Source: CAXBCP01 sp047638395
GTDB lineage: Bacteria; Pseudomonadota; Alphaproteobacteria; MPNO01; UBA830
Reading direction: 5' to 3'
Length of the DNA stretch: 64,000 bases
Assembly: GCA_047638395.1 (NCBI GenBank)
Contig: JBLIMV010000012.1
Location: 1 to 64,000, forward strand
Positions 45,352-55,129 of the stretch are shown piece by piece (position 1 is the stretch's first letter; every line of letters starts with the position of its first letter). Both the position numbers and the translations under genes were made by a program. The notes under the pieces are model-generated. The model was not told where the DNA came from and did no database searches. It worked only from the letters and a program-made list of their open reading frames with translations.

Positions 45352-45783
45352 ATGCGCAGATCCACCCTTCTCTGGTCCTTTCTCGCCATCACGGTGGTGA
45401 TCGGACTGTTCGTGGTAAAGCATCGCGTTCAGAACCTTGAAGACAGGCTGCACGCCCTTAATGCAGAGATCATTACCGACCGCGACGCCATACAGGTGAT
45501 GCAGGCGGAATGGAGCTATCTGAACCAGCCGGCGCGGCTCGAAGCGCTGAGCAAGCGCTTGCTGGGGATGGATGCGCCCGTCTCGGCACAGACCGTGTCG
45601 ATGCAGGAGCTTCTGGAACAATCCACGCCGGAACAAACCGACAGAGCGTCGCTGACCGAGGTCGCCACCAAGAAAAAACCAGCCTTCAGGCCGGCGCCTT
45701 TTCGAAAATCAGCGCCGGCGCAGGCACCCGAAGACGAAGACTGGCTCAAGCCAATCCTTGCCAAGCTGAAGAAAAGCCAATGA
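45352..45783 (+). CDS. ftsL: Cell division protein FtsL
   Basis: A 143-aa bitopic protein with one N-terminal transmembrane helix (about residues 5-22) and a periplasmic leucine-zipper-like coiled coil (HRVQNLEDRLHALNAEI). It forms the FtsQLB complex that activates FtsWI. The C-terminal ~55 residues are Pro/Lys-rich and look disordered. The identification rests on topology and position between rsmH and ftsI (4-nt ATGA overlap). Confidence 0.88.
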   Translation: MRRSTLLWSFLAITVVIGLFVVKHRVQNLEDRLHALNAEIITDRDAIQVMQAEWSYLNQPARLEALSKRLLGMDAPVSAQTVSMQELLEQSTPEQTDRASLTEVATKKKPAFRPAPFRKSAPAQAPEDEDWLKPILAKLKKSQ

Positions 45784-47495
45784 TCGGGAAACGGCAGGCC
45801 CCACCCGAAAAAATTCGCATAGAAGGCGATCGCAAGACCGCTATCGAAACCGGCCGCAACCGCCTGATGGTTGCCGGCGCACTGTTCACGGCAGCATTTA
45901 CAGTCATCGGGATCCGCGTTGTCGATGTCTCCGTGTTTTCGGATAACACTGAGCCCCGCTACACCCGGAGCATTGCGAAAGACAAAAAACACACCGGTCG
46001 CGCCGATATTGTCGACCGCAACGGTATCCTGATGGCGACGAGCCTGAACACAGCGTCGCTGTTCGCCAATCCACGGCTGGTGCTCGACCCGGAGCAGGCG
46101 GCGATCCGCCTCGCGACCGCGCTCCCGGGGATCAATGTCAAATCGATCGAAAAGAAACTGCGGCAGGATCGCGGTTTCGTCTGGCTGAAACGCCACCTGA
46201 CGCCGCGTCAGCAATATGCCGTCAACCGGCTCGGCATTCCGGCGCTTAATTTTCAGCGTGAGGCGCGACGGATGTATCCGCTCGGCCCGCTGGCGGCGCA
46301 TGCACTTGGTTTCACGGATATCGACAACAAGGGCCTGTCGGGCATCGAGCGCTATTTCGACAAGGAACTTCGCACCCGGCAGGGCAACATGGCCCTGTCG
46401 ATCGACGTCCGCGTCCAGCACGTACTGGAACATGAACTTGGTCTGGCGATGAAGAAATTCAGCGCCATCGGCGCCGCCGGCCTCGTGATGGACGTCGACA
46501 CAGGCGAAGTCGTCGCGATGTCGTCCCTGCCGAGTTTCGATCCGAACCAGCCGGGCGCAATCGCGCAGGATCTCCGCTTCAACCGGACCACGCTCGGCGT
46601 CTATGAGATGGGATCGACCTTCAAGATCTTCACGACGGCGATGGCGCTCGATGCGGGCACGGTCAGCCTCCGTGGCGGATACGATGCAACGAACCCAATT
46701 CGCGTCGCACGCTTCACGATCAGGGATTTCCACGCCAAGAAACGCTGGCTGTCGGTACCCGAAATCTTCATGTACTCATCGAATATCGGCACCGTGAAAA
46801 TGGCGCTCGATGTCGGTATATCGGGCCACCGGAATTTCCTGACCAATATCGGCATGATGAAACCGGTCGCGATCGAACTGTCCGAGACCGGCTCGCCGCT
46901 CTCGCCCACGCGCTGGCGTGAAATCAACAGTATGACGATCTCGTTCGGCCATGGCCTGGCGGTCAGCCCGCTTCATCTGGTGGCCGGCGTATCGGCAATG
47001 GTCAATGGCGGCATTTATCGCACACCGACGCTGATCCGCCGCGCGCCTTCGGAAACACCCATAGGAAAGCGCGTCGTCACTGCCGAGACATCTGCAAAAA
47101 TGCGCCGTCTGATGCGCCTCGTCGTGAAAAACGGCACAGGCAGAAAAGCGGCAGCGCCCGGTTATATCGTTGGCGGCAAAACCGGGACGGCCGAAAAGGT
47201 TTCGGGTCGCGGGTACAAGAAAAAGGCGCTGATCTCCTCCTTCGTCGCGGCATTCCCGATGCACAAGCCGAGATACGTCATTCTCGCAATGCTCGATGAA
47301 GCCAAGGGTACGAAGGAAACATTCGGTTACGCGACGGGCGGCTGGGTTGCCGCGCCCGTCGTCGGCGCCGTGGTCCGCCGCATCGCCCCGGTTCTGGGTT
47401 TACGTCCGATCAAGGAGACAGATGCGGTCCGGGACACATTGTCGATCGATATTTCGGACAAATCGGCGCGGGAGCCGCGGGTTGCATCTCATTGA
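45780..47495 (+). CDS. ftsI: Penicillin-binding protein 3, FtsI (septal D,D-transpeptidase)
   Basis: A 571-aa class B PBP that crosslinks septal peptidoglycan with FtsW. One N-terminal membrane helix (about residues 29-48) is followed by the PBP dimer domain and the transpeptidase domain with S279-T-F-K282, S333-S-N335 and K467-T-G469. The ATG at 45780 overlaps the ftsL stop (ATGA); longer upstream frames belong to ftsL. It overlaps murE. Confidence 0.96.
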   Translation: MIGKRQAPPEKIRIEGDRKTAIETGRNRLMVAGALFTAAFTVIGIRVVDVSVFSDNTEPRYTRSIAKDKKHTGRADIVDRNGILMATSLNTASLFANPRLVLDPEQAAIRLATALPGINVKSIEKKLRQDRGFVWLKRHLTPRQQYAVNRLGIPALNFQREARRMYPLGPLAAHALGFTDIDNKGLSGIERYFDKELRTRQGNMALSIDVRVQHVLEHELGLAMKKFSAIGAAGLVMDVDTGEVVAMSSLPSFDPNQPGAIAQDLRFNRTTLGVYEMGSTFKIFTTAMALDAGTVSLRGGYDATNPIRVARFTIRDFHAKKRWLSVPEIFMYSSNIGTVKMALDVGISGHRNFLTNIGMMKPVAIELSETGSPLSPTRWREINSMTISFGHGLAVSPLHLVAGVSAMVNGGIYRTPTLIRRAPSETPIGKRVVTAETSAKMRRLMRLVVKNGTGRKAAAPGYIVGGKTGTAEKVSGRGYKKKALISSFVAAFPMHKPRYVILAMLDEAKGTKETFGYATGGWVAAPVVGAVVRRIAPVLGLRPIKETDAVRDTLSIDISDKSAREPRVASH

Positions 47496-48942
47496 CCTAC
47501 TACCGGGAGAAGTCACACAGGTGAACCTGACAGTGGAACTGCGCGAAACAGAGATTACCGGATTGACCGCGGATTCACGCGCCGTCGAACCCGGCTTCCT
47601 GTTCGCCGCACTGCCGGGATCAGCCGTTGACGGCCGCAAATTCATCGACGCTGCTATCTCAAAGGGCGCCGCCGCCATTCTCGCACCCGACGGCACAGAA
47701 ATTTCAGCCGACGATGTCGCGCTGCTGACATCGAAAGATGCGCGCGCAGCCCTCGCCCACATTGCCGCTGCATTCTATGCCGACCAGCCGGAAACGATCG
47801 CCGCCGTCACCGGCACCAACGGCAAAACCTCGGTTGCACATTTCACCCGCCAGATATGGTCGTTGCTGGGCCACCAGGCCGTCAGCATGGGCACACTTGG
47901 CCTGCAGCTGCCGGACGGCAGCGTCAAACCGAGCCTGACAACGCCGGACCCGGTCACGCTGCATGCGGATCTCGCGGGGCTTGCGCGGGACGGCGTCGAT
48001 CATGTGGTCATGGAGGCCTCCAGCCACGGCCTCGATCAACGTCGGCTCGATGGCGTGAAGCTGCGTGCCGCCGCGTTTACAAACCTGTCCCGCGACCACT
48101 TGGATTATCACGGCACGATCGAGGCATATCTGGACGCCAAGGCCCGGCTGTTCAGCACCCTTCTGCCGGCCGACGGCATTGCCGTCCTGAACGCCGACAT
48201 CCCCGAGATGGTCTCCCTCAGCGACGCGTTCGGCGGCAAGGTGATCTCGTATGGGCGCAACGGTACAGAGCTAAAATTGCTGGCGGCCGAGCCGTCCCAT
48301 AGCGGGACACAGATCACGCTGGAAGCATTCGGACACAAAATTGAAATCGACCTGCCGCTGGCCGGCGCCTTTCAGGTTTCTAACATCCTCTGCGCCGCCG
48401 GCCTCGCGATTGCCTGCGGCGCTGACACAGCCGACGTTCTGGGATGCCTGTCACGGCTGCAGGGCGTCCCGGGTCGGCTGGAACATGCGGGGACCTCACA
48501 CGGCGGCAGCGTCTATATCGATTACGCCCATACGCCGGATGCTCTTGAAAACGTGCTGAACGCGATGCGCCCGCATACCACGGGGCGGCTGATTGTCGTC
48601 TTTGGCTGCGGCGGCGACCGCGACCGCGGCAAACGGCCGATGATGGGCCGGATTGCAACCGACCTGGCGGATATCGCGATCGTCACGGACGACAACCCGC
48701 GCTCGGAACAGCCGGACGCGATCCGCCGCGATATTCTGACCGCCGCCCCGGGCGCGCGCGATATCGGCGACCGCGAGGCCGCCATCCGCGAAGCCGTCTC
48801 CATGCTGTCGGACGGTGACATTCTGGTGATTGCCGGCAAAGGGCATGAAACCGGGCAGATCATCGGTAACGACATCCGCCCGTTCGACGACCTGCGCGTC
48901 GCCCGGACCGCGATTGCAGACAGCGACGGAGGGGCCTTATGA
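47482..48942 (+). CDS. murE: UDP-MurNAc-L-Ala-D-Glu:meso-diaminopimelate ligase
   Basis: A 486-aa Mur ligase adding the third stem-peptide residue. The ATP loop TGTNGKTSVAHF and the DDNPRSEQ motif, characteristic of meso-DAP-adding MurE, are present. Start choice is uncertain: the TTG at 47482 gives (M)HLIDLLPGE, close to the usual family start, has GGGAG upstream and overlaps ftsI by 14 nt; a GTG at 47521 is the alternative. It overlaps murF by 4 nt. Confidence 0.94.
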   Translation: MHLIDLLPGEVTQVNLTVELRETEITGLTADSRAVEPGFLFAALPGSAVDGRKFIDAAISKGAAAILAPDGTEISADDVALLTSKDARAALAHIAAAFYADQPETIAAVTGTNGKTSVAHFTRQIWSLLGHQAVSMGTLGLQLPDGSVKPSLTTPDPVTLHADLAGLARDGVDHVVMEASSHGLDQRRLDGVKLRAAAFTNLSRDHLDYHGTIEAYLDAKARLFSTLLPADGIAVLNADIPEMVSLSDAFGGKVISYGRNGTELKLLAAEPSHSGTQITLEAFGHKIEIDLPLAGAFQVSNILCAAGLAIACGADTADVLGCLSRLQGVPGRLEHAGTSHGGSVYIDYAHTPDALENVLNAMRPHTTGRLIVVFGCGGDRDRGKRPMMGRIATDLADIAIVTDDNPRSEQPDAIRRDILTAAPGARDIGDREAAIREAVSMLSDGDILVIAGKGHETGQIIGNDIRPFDDLRVARTAIADSDGGAL

Positions 48943-50357
48943 CCTCCTTATCGCTCTGGACCGCAGGCGACGCCGCCACCGCGACCGCCGGACGTGAAGC
49001 TGGCGACTGGATGGCGAACGGTATATCAATCGACACCCGGTCGCTGGAGAACGGCGACCTGTTCGTCGCCCTTTCGGGCCCCAATTTCGACGGGCATGAC
49101 TTTGTCACCGGCGCTTTCGAGAACGGCGCAGCGGCTGCCCTGGTATCGGAGACCGGCCAGCAAAGCCTCGACGGCAGACCGGGCCTGATCGTTGCCGATA
49201 CACTCGATGCACTTCGCGCCCTGGCGGCGGCCGGTCGCGCGCGGACCGATGCAAAAATCGCTGCCATTACCGGCAGTGTCGGCAAGACCGGCACGAAGGA
49301 AGCATTGGCCCATGTGCTCGCACCCCAGGGGTCGACCAGTTTCAGCAAGAGCAGCCTCAACAACCACTGGGGCGTGCCGCTGTCGCTCGCACGCATGCCG
49401 GCAGACAGTAAATTCGGCATCTTTGAGATCGGCATGAACCATCCGGGCGAAATCACGCCCCTGGTCGGGCTCGCCCGACCGCATGTCGCCGTCGTCACCG
49501 CCATTGCACCGGCCCATATGGCATTCTTCAACTCGCTCGAAGAGATTGCCCGCGCCAAGGCTGAGATTTTCTCCGGCCTTGATGGCGGGATCGCGATCAT
49601 CAACCGCGACACCGAACATTTCGATCTGCTGGCGCAAAGCGCGCTGGCAACCGGCGCCGACCGCGTCATCAGTTTCGGGCGCAGTGCCGAGGCCGATATG
49701 CGGCTGATCGAATGTCTGAGCGACACGACGGGCAATAGCGTCGATGCGCGCTGGCACGACAAACCACTGAAATTCCGCGTCGGACAACCCGGCGTGCACT
49801 GGGCCTATAACAGTCTTGCCGTGCTCGCCACGGTCCATGCGCTGGGCGCCGATATGGATGCCGCCGCATCCGCGCTCGCTTCACTGCCGGGACTTCCGGG
49901 CCGGGGCGCCGTGCATGTTATTCCCTGGGGAAATGGCACGATCCGGCTGATCGACGATTCCTATAACGCCAACCCCGAATCCATGAACGCCGCGCTGAAA
50001 ACGCTCGGGCATATGCCAAAAGACGGCGGCCGGCGCGTCGCCATCCTGGGTGACATGCTCGAACTCGGCGATATCTCCGAGGCGGCCCATGCCGGGCTCG
50101 AAGCGCAGATCACGAAGAACGACATCGACACCGTGTTCCTGGCGGGGCGCGAAATGACCGCCCTCGCGGATGCGCTGTCGCCCGCCACGCTGGGCGGTAT
50201 TTCCGATACGGCCAACGGACTGCTCCCGATTGTTCTGGCGGGATTGCAGGCCGGCGATGTCGTCACCGTCAAGGCATCCAACGGAATTGGACTGTCGCGC
50301 ATCATAAAAAAACTGACCGATCCGGCGCCCGACAAACGCGCCGCGAACGGCACCTGA
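48939..50357 (+). CDS. murF: UDP-MurNAc-tripeptide:D-Ala-D-Ala ligase
   Basis: A 472-aa Mur ligase that adds D-alanyl-D-alanine to complete the UDP-MurNAc-pentapeptide. The ATP loop GSVGKTGTKEAL replaces the more common GKT-T form, and the conserved DDSYNANPESMNAAL motif is clear. The N-terminal substrate domain includes SIDTRSLENGDLFVAL. It overlaps murE (ATGA) and lies 18 nt before mraY, with a GGAG ribosome site for the latter inside the gap. Confidence 0.95.
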   Translation: MTSLSLWTAGDAATATAGREAGDWMANGISIDTRSLENGDLFVALSGPNFDGHDFVTGAFENGAAAALVSETGQQSLDGRPGLIVADTLDALRALAAAGRARTDAKIAAITGSVGKTGTKEALAHVLAPQGSTSFSKSSLNNHWGVPLSLARMPADSKFGIFEIGMNHPGEITPLVGLARPHVAVVTAIAPAHMAFFNSLEEIARAKAEIFSGLDGGIAIINRDTEHFDLLAQSALATGADRVISFGRSAEADMRLIECLSDTTGNSVDARWHDKPLKFRVGQPGVHWAYNSLAVLATVHALGADMDAAASALASLPGLPGRGAVHVIPWGNGTIRLIDDSYNANPESMNAALKTLGHMPKDGGRRVAILGDMLELGDISEAAHAGLEAQITKNDIDTVFLAGREMTALADALSPATLGGISDTANGLLPIVLAGLQAGDVVTVKASNGIGLSRIIKKLTDPAPDKRAANGT

Positions 50358-50375
50358 AGCAGGAGATCGCAACAG

Positions 50376-51464
50376 ATGCTCTATAACCTCCTGTTCCCGT
50401 TCGCCGACGAAATCGGCGCGTTCAACCTCTTCCGCTACATCACCCTGCGGACCGGGGGCGCGGTCGTCACGGCACTTTTCGTCAGTTTCGTTCTGGGCCC
50501 GATGGTAATCCGCTGGCTCAAAAGCAAGCAGGCCGAAGGCCAGCCGATCCGTGAAGACGGCCCGCAATCTCACCTGCTGACGAAAAAAGGCACGCCGACG
50601 ATGGGTGGCGTGCTGATCCTGCTGGCGCTCGGCATCGCAACGCTGCTCTGGGCGGATCTGACCAACGGTTATGTCTGGGCGGTCCTGACTGTCACGCTCG
50701 GCTTCGGCGCTATTGGCTTTGTCGACGACTACATCAAGCTGACCAAGCGATCGAGCAACGGCCTGTCCGGTCGCCTGAAACTTCTCGGACAGATCATCAT
50801 CGGTGGCGGCGTCACGGTGTGGATTACCAGTCTGTCAGAAGGTGCGCTGTCCACCGGACTTGCCCTGCCCTTCTTCAAGGAACTGCTGGTACCGCTGGGG
50901 TGGTTCTTTGTTCCGTGGGCGGTCATCGTCCTGGTCGGCGCATCGAACGCTGTGAATCTGACCGACGGGCTCGACGGGCTCGCGATCATGCCGGCACTTA
51001 TCGCCGCCGCCTGCTTCGCGCTGATCGCCTATGTATCGGGCAACTTCGTGTTTTCGGAATATCTGCAAATTCATTTCGTGCGCGGCGCCGGCGAACTTGC
51101 CGTGTTCTGCGGAGCGCTTGTCGGCGCCGGCCTGGGGTTTCTCTGGTACAACGCGCCGCCCGCCATGGTCTTCATGGGTGACACCGGCTCGCTCGCCATT
51201 GGCGGCGCACTGGGTGCTGTCAGCGTCGTCACCAAACACGAAATCGTGCTCGCCATTATCGGCGGGCTGTTTGTATTGGAGACCGTCTCGGTGATCGTTC
51301 AGGTCGCCTCGTTCAAGCTGACGGGAAAACGCGTCTTCCGGATGGCCCCTCTGCACCATCATTTCGAGCAAAAAGGCTGGGCGGAATCGACGATCGTCAT
51401 CCGCTTTTGGATCATCGCGTCGATCCTGGCGCTCGTCGGCCTCGCAACGCTGAAGCTGAGGTAG
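50376..51464 (+). CDS. mraY: Phospho-MurNAc-pentapeptide transferase
   Basis: A 362-aa integral membrane enzyme with about ten transmembrane helices that forms lipid I on undecaprenyl phosphate. Signatures are GTPTMGGVLIL, FVDDYIKL, NLTDGLDGLAIMP (catalytic Asp residues), FMGDTGSLAIGG and the MAPLHHHFE loop. Length matches E. coli MraY (360). Confidence 0.97.
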   Translation: MLYNLLFPFADEIGAFNLFRYITLRTGGAVVTALFVSFVLGPMVIRWLKSKQAEGQPIREDGPQSHLLTKKGTPTMGGVLILLALGIATLLWADLTNGYVWAVLTVTLGFGAIGFVDDYIKLTKRSSNGLSGRLKLLGQIIIGGGVTVWITSLSEGALSTGLALPFFKELLVPLGWFFVPWAVIVLVGASNAVNLTDGLDGLAIMPALIAAACFALIAYVSGNFVFSEYLQIHFVRGAGELAVFCGALVGAGLGFLWYNAPPAMVFMGDTGSLAIGGALGAVSVVTKHEIVLAIIGGLFVLETVSVIVQVASFKLTGKRVFRMAPLHHHFEQKGWAESTIVIRFWIIASILALVGLATLKLR

Positions 51465-51474
51465 CCCGAAGATC

Positions 51475-52857
51475 ATGATCCCCGTGACATCCCGTTCCTC
51501 ACAGCACTTGGCGGTCTTCGGACTCGGCAGCTCCGGCCGCGCGACCGCACATGCGCTGATGGCGGGGGGCGCCAGTGTCACGGCCTGGGACGACAATGCC
51601 GACTCCCGCGCGGAAGCAGCGAACGAGAATATTCCCCTCGCCGATCTTACCGGCGCGGACTGGTCCGATTTTTCTGCGCTGGTGCTGAGTCCCGGCATCC
51701 CGCTGACTCACCCTGCACCGCACCCGGTTGTCGCCTGCGCGAAGACAGCCGACCGGCCGGTGATTGGCGATATAGAGCTACTTGCCGAGAACATCAGCGG
51801 CGGCGTCCTGATCGGCATTACCGGCACAAACGGCAAGTCTACGACATCGGCGCTGCTGCATCATGTATTGCAGGTCTCCGGCGTCGCGGTCCAGATCGGT
51901 GGAAATTTCGGCCCGCCGGTGCTCGGCCTGACACCACCGGAAACCGGAGACACGGTCGTCCTCGAGCTGTCGTCCTACCAGCTCGACCTGACACAGACGG
52001 CGACGTTCGACATTGCTGTCCTCCTGAACGTCACACCCGATCATCTGGACCGGCATGGCGACATGGCAGGCTACGTGGCCGCAAAGAAAAGAATTTTCCG
52101 CACCGCCGCAGGTGCTGGCCAGCAGATCGCCGTGATCGGGATCGACGACGATTACGGCCGGGCCGCGATGAACGACCTGGCCGACGACAACGCATGGCAG
52201 GTCATGCCGGTATCAGTGGAACACCCTGTCGAGGGCGGCATAAGCGTCATCGACGGCGAATTGCACGACGCCGATGGCCACACCTGTGCAATTGGGCACA
52301 TCGACACCCTGCGCGGCCGGCATAACTGGCAGAATGCAGCCACGGTCTGGGCCGTCGCCCGGGCCCGCGGGCTGACGCCGGCACAGATTGCCGCGGCGTT
52401 TGAAACCTATCCCGGTCTGCCTCACCGCCTGGAAGCCGTCGGCGAAATCGATGGCATCCGCTATATCAATGATTCCAAGGCCACAAACGGCGAAGCCGCC
52501 GCCCGCGCCCTGGCAAGTTTCTCCAATATTTACTGGATCGCCGGCGGGGTCGCCAAGGAAGACGGGCTTGTCCCGACGGAACCCTATCTCGACCATGTCC
52601 GGCACGCCTTTTTGATCGGCGAAGCCGCCAAAGCGTTCGCAACCGCGCTCGACGGCAAGCTTCCGGTCACGATGTCGGGCGATCTTGCGACCGCTGTAGA
52701 AGCCGCCGGGCGCTGCGCCGCCACCGACGGCGCGGATGCCCCTGTGGTCCTCCTGTCGCCCGCCTGCGCATCGTTCGACCAGTACCCGAACTTCACGCTG
52801 CGGGGCGATCATTTCCGCGACCTGGTCGCGGGCCTTCGGACGGAGGGCGCGGCATGA
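51475..52857 (+). CDS. murD: UDP-MurNAc-L-alanine:D-glutamate ligase
   Basis: A 460-aa Mur ligase that adds D-glutamate, the second stem-peptide residue. The N-terminal Rossmann domain has VFGLGSSGRATAHAL, the ATP loop is GITGTNGKSTTSALL, and NDSKATNGEAAARAL and LSPACASFDQYPNF are the usual central and C-terminal motifs. It overlaps ftsW by 4 nt. Confidence 0.96.
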   Translation: MIPVTSRSSQHLAVFGLGSSGRATAHALMAGGASVTAWDDNADSRAEAANENIPLADLTGADWSDFSALVLSPGIPLTHPAPHPVVACAKTADRPVIGDIELLAENISGGVLIGITGTNGKSTTSALLHHVLQVSGVAVQIGGNFGPPVLGLTPPETGDTVVLELSSYQLDLTQTATFDIAVLLNVTPDHLDRHGDMAGYVAAKKRIFRTAAGAGQQIAVIGIDDDYGRAAMNDLADDNAWQVMPVSVEHPVEGGISVIDGELHDADGHTCAIGHIDTLRGRHNWQNAATVWAVARARGLTPAQIAAAFETYPGLPHRLEAVGEIDGIRYINDSKATNGEAAARALASFSNIYWIAGGVAKEDGLVPTEPYLDHVRHAFLIGEAAKAFATALDGKLPVTMSGDLATAVEAAGRCAATDGADAPVVLLSPACASFDQYPNFTLRGDHFRDLVAGLRTEGAA

Positions 52858-53978
52858 CTGTCTTTGCGCGCTCCGATACATCTATCCTCGGCCGCTGGTG
52901 GTGGACCGTTGACCGCTGGACGTTAACGGCCATCGGCGCACTGATCGCGTTTGGCATTATCATGGCCCTGGCCGCCAGCCCGGCTGTCGCCGAACGCATC
53001 GGCCTCGATTATTTCTATTTCGCCCGCCGTCAGCTGATCTACCTGCCCATTGCGCTGGCGCTGCTGGTTGGCGGCTCGCTGCTGTCGCCGCGTGGGGTCT
53101 TTCGTGTCGCAACGATCACGCTGATTATCTTCGCCGTTCTGGTTCTCGCGACCTTCGTGTTCGGAACGGAAATCAAGGGCGCACGACGCTGGATCGCACT
53201 GGGCCCGTTATCTGTCCAGCCGTCAGAATTCCTGAAACCCGCATTCGCCGTGGTCGCCGCCTGGCTGTTCGCGTCCGCGCGTACGGGCGAGCTGAAACAT
53301 GGAAACCTGATGTCGATCGGCGCCTATGGCCTGATCGTCGGATTGTTGCTGCTGCAGCCCGATGTCGGCATGGCTGTCGTCATCTCGGCCGTATGGGCCT
53401 GCCAGTTTTTCCTCGCAGGTCTGCCGTTGTTCTGGGCGGCCGGCCTCGCCGTCGGCGGCGTCGCGGCCTTCGTGCTCGCCTATTATACGCTTTCGCATGT
53501 CGCGAGCCGTGTCGACCGCTTTCTGGATCCTTCTTCCGGCGACAGCTATCAGGTCGACCGCTCGCTCGAGGCCTTCATGAATGGCGGTCTGTTCGGGCGC
53601 GGCCCGGGCGAGGGCACCGTGAAAGAAGTTCTCCCCGATGCCCATTCGGATTTTGTCTTCGCCGTCGCGGGCGAAGAGTTCGGCCTTTTCGTCTGCCTGA
53701 TCATTGTTTGCCTTTTCGGCTTCGTCGTCCTGCGTGGTTTTGCAAAGGCGCTGCAGGAAACGGACCTGTTCATCCTGCTCGCAACATCCGGTCTGGTCGT
53801 ACAGTTCGGTCTTCAGGCCGTCATCAATATGGGTTCGACCCTTCGGCTGATGCCGACCAAGGGCATGACACTTCCTTTCGTCAGTTACGGCGGCTCATCG
53901 CTGATCGCGATGGGCCTGTGCATCGGGTTCCTTTTGGCTCTCACGCGCAGACGTGTCGGTACGGAGGTTCTGCGATGA
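52854..53978 (+). CDS. ftsW: FtsW, SEDS septal peptidoglycan glycosyltransferase
   Basis: A 374-aa SEDS membrane protein with about ten transmembrane helices that polymerises septal glycan in complex with FtsI. Motifs include GARRWIALGPLSVQPSEFLK, LLLQPDVGMAVV and the C-terminal FVSYGGSSLIAMG. It overlaps murD and murG by 4 nt each. It is the divisome counterpart of rodA at 0.2-1.3 kb. Confidence 0.96.
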   Translation: MTVFARSDTSILGRWWWTVDRWTLTAIGALIAFGIIMALAASPAVAERIGLDYFYFARRQLIYLPIALALLVGGSLLSPRGVFRVATITLIIFAVLVLATFVFGTEIKGARRWIALGPLSVQPSEFLKPAFAVVAAWLFASARTGELKHGNLMSIGAYGLIVGLLLLQPDVGMAVVISAVWACQFFLAGLPLFWAAGLAVGGVAAFVLAYYTLSHVASRVDRFLDPSSGDSYQVDRSLEAFMNGGLFGRGPGEGTVKEVLPDAHSDFVFAVAGEEFGLFVCLIIVCLFGFVVLRGFAKALQETDLFILLATSGLVVQFGLQAVINMGSTLRLMPTKGMTLPFVSYGGSSLIAMGLCIGFLLALTRRRVGTEVLR

Positions 53979-55129
53979 CCAGTGGACGCAGCATTCTTCT
54001 CGCGGCCGGCGGTACAGGCGGACATGTTTTCCCGGCAATCGCTGTCGCCGAAGAATTGATGGCGCGCGGCCACACGGTTGCACTGGCGACAGATGCCCGC
54101 GGCACGAATCTCGGCCAATCGCTCGGTGGTGTCGAAGTACACCGGATCAGTGCGTCGGGTGTCAGGGGCGGACTCCTGGCGAAAGCAGGTGCTGCAGTCT
54201 CAATCGGCCTCGGTGTGTTGCAGGCGCGACGTCTGTTCCGGAAGCTTCGCCCGGAATGCGTGATCGGCTTTGGCGGCTATCCGTCTGTGCCGACAATGAT
54301 CGCCGCAACATCACGCGGCCTGCCGACGATTATCCACGAACAGAATGCCGTCTTGGGACGCGCCAATCGCCTGGTCTCGAAACGCGTGACCGCTATCGCG
54401 ACGTCGTTCGCGGAAACGTCGGGCATCGCCACGGCAAGCGACGATAAGGTCGTCCTGACGGGGAACCCTGTCCGCGCAACGTTCAGTGCCGTCCGCGACC
54501 AGGATTACCCGCCGATCGGACCGAACGGCGAAGGCGTCAAAATCCTCGTTATGGGCGGCAGTCAGGGTGCCACGATCCTGAGCGAAGTGGTCCCGCGCGC
54601 ATTGCAGGAAATGCCCGAAACGCTGCGCCGGCGCTTTGCTGTCACCCAACAATGCCGTGCTGAAGACATCGACAATGTCAGACAGATATATGCCGAAGCC
54701 GGTGTTTCCGCAGATCTTGCGACGTTCTTCGACGACGTTCCCGATCGCATGGCCGCAGCCCATATCGTGATTACCCGCGCCGGCGCGTCGACCGTGGCGG
54801 AACTTGCAGAGGCGGGCCGTCCGGCGATCCTCGTCCCCTACCCGCATGCGACCGACGATCACCAGACCGCCAATGCGCGCGCTATCGAAGCAAGTGGTGC
54901 GGGATGGTTGATCCCGCAGGACGGATTCACGCCCGATGCATTGACGATGCGCCTCGAAAGTTTTGTAAACCTGCAGAATATCCTGATCGACGCTGCGAAA
55001 TGCGCACGCGATTTCGGCGGATCGTCTGCGGCAGCCGCCCTTGCCGACCAGGCAGAGAAGCTGATGGGCGTCGGACTCAACGGCGGTCGTGGACCGGGCA
55101 TCGCCCCCGTGCGGGAGATCGCAGCATGA
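53975..55129 (+). CDS. murG: MurG, lipid II-forming N-acetylglucosaminyltransferase
   Basis: A 384-aa GT28 enzyme that transfers GlcNAc onto lipid I at the inner face of the membrane. The N-terminal GGTGGHVFPAIAVAEEL and central IIHEQNAVLGRANR and VMGGSQGA motifs are diagnostic, as is TRAGASTVAELAEAGRPAIL. I chose the ATG at 53975, which has GGAGG upstream and overlaps the ftsW stop (ATGA). It overlaps murC by 4 nt. Confidence 0.96.
   Translation: MTSGRSILLAAGGTGGHVFPAIAVAEELMARGHTVALATDARGTNLGQSLGGVEVHRISASGVRGGLLAKAGAAVSIGLGVLQARRLFRKLRPECVIGFGGYPSVPTMIAATSRGLPTIIHEQNAVLGRANRLVSKRVTAIATSFAETSGIATASDDKVVLTGNPVRATFSAVRDQDYPPIGPNGEGVKILVMGGSQGATILSEVVPRALQEMPETLRRRFAVTQQCRAEDIDNVRQIYAEAGVSADLATFFDDVPDRMAAAHIVITRAGASTVAELAEAGRPAILVPYPHATDDHQTANARAIEASGAGWLIPQDGFTPDALTMRLESFVNLQNILIDAAKCARDFGGSSAAAALADQAEKLMGVGLNGGRGPGIAPVREIAA

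Noticed and set aside
45516..46733. A 405-codon minus-strand frame
   Set aside because: Antisense to ftsI; ftsI carries all catalytic motifs and is certain.
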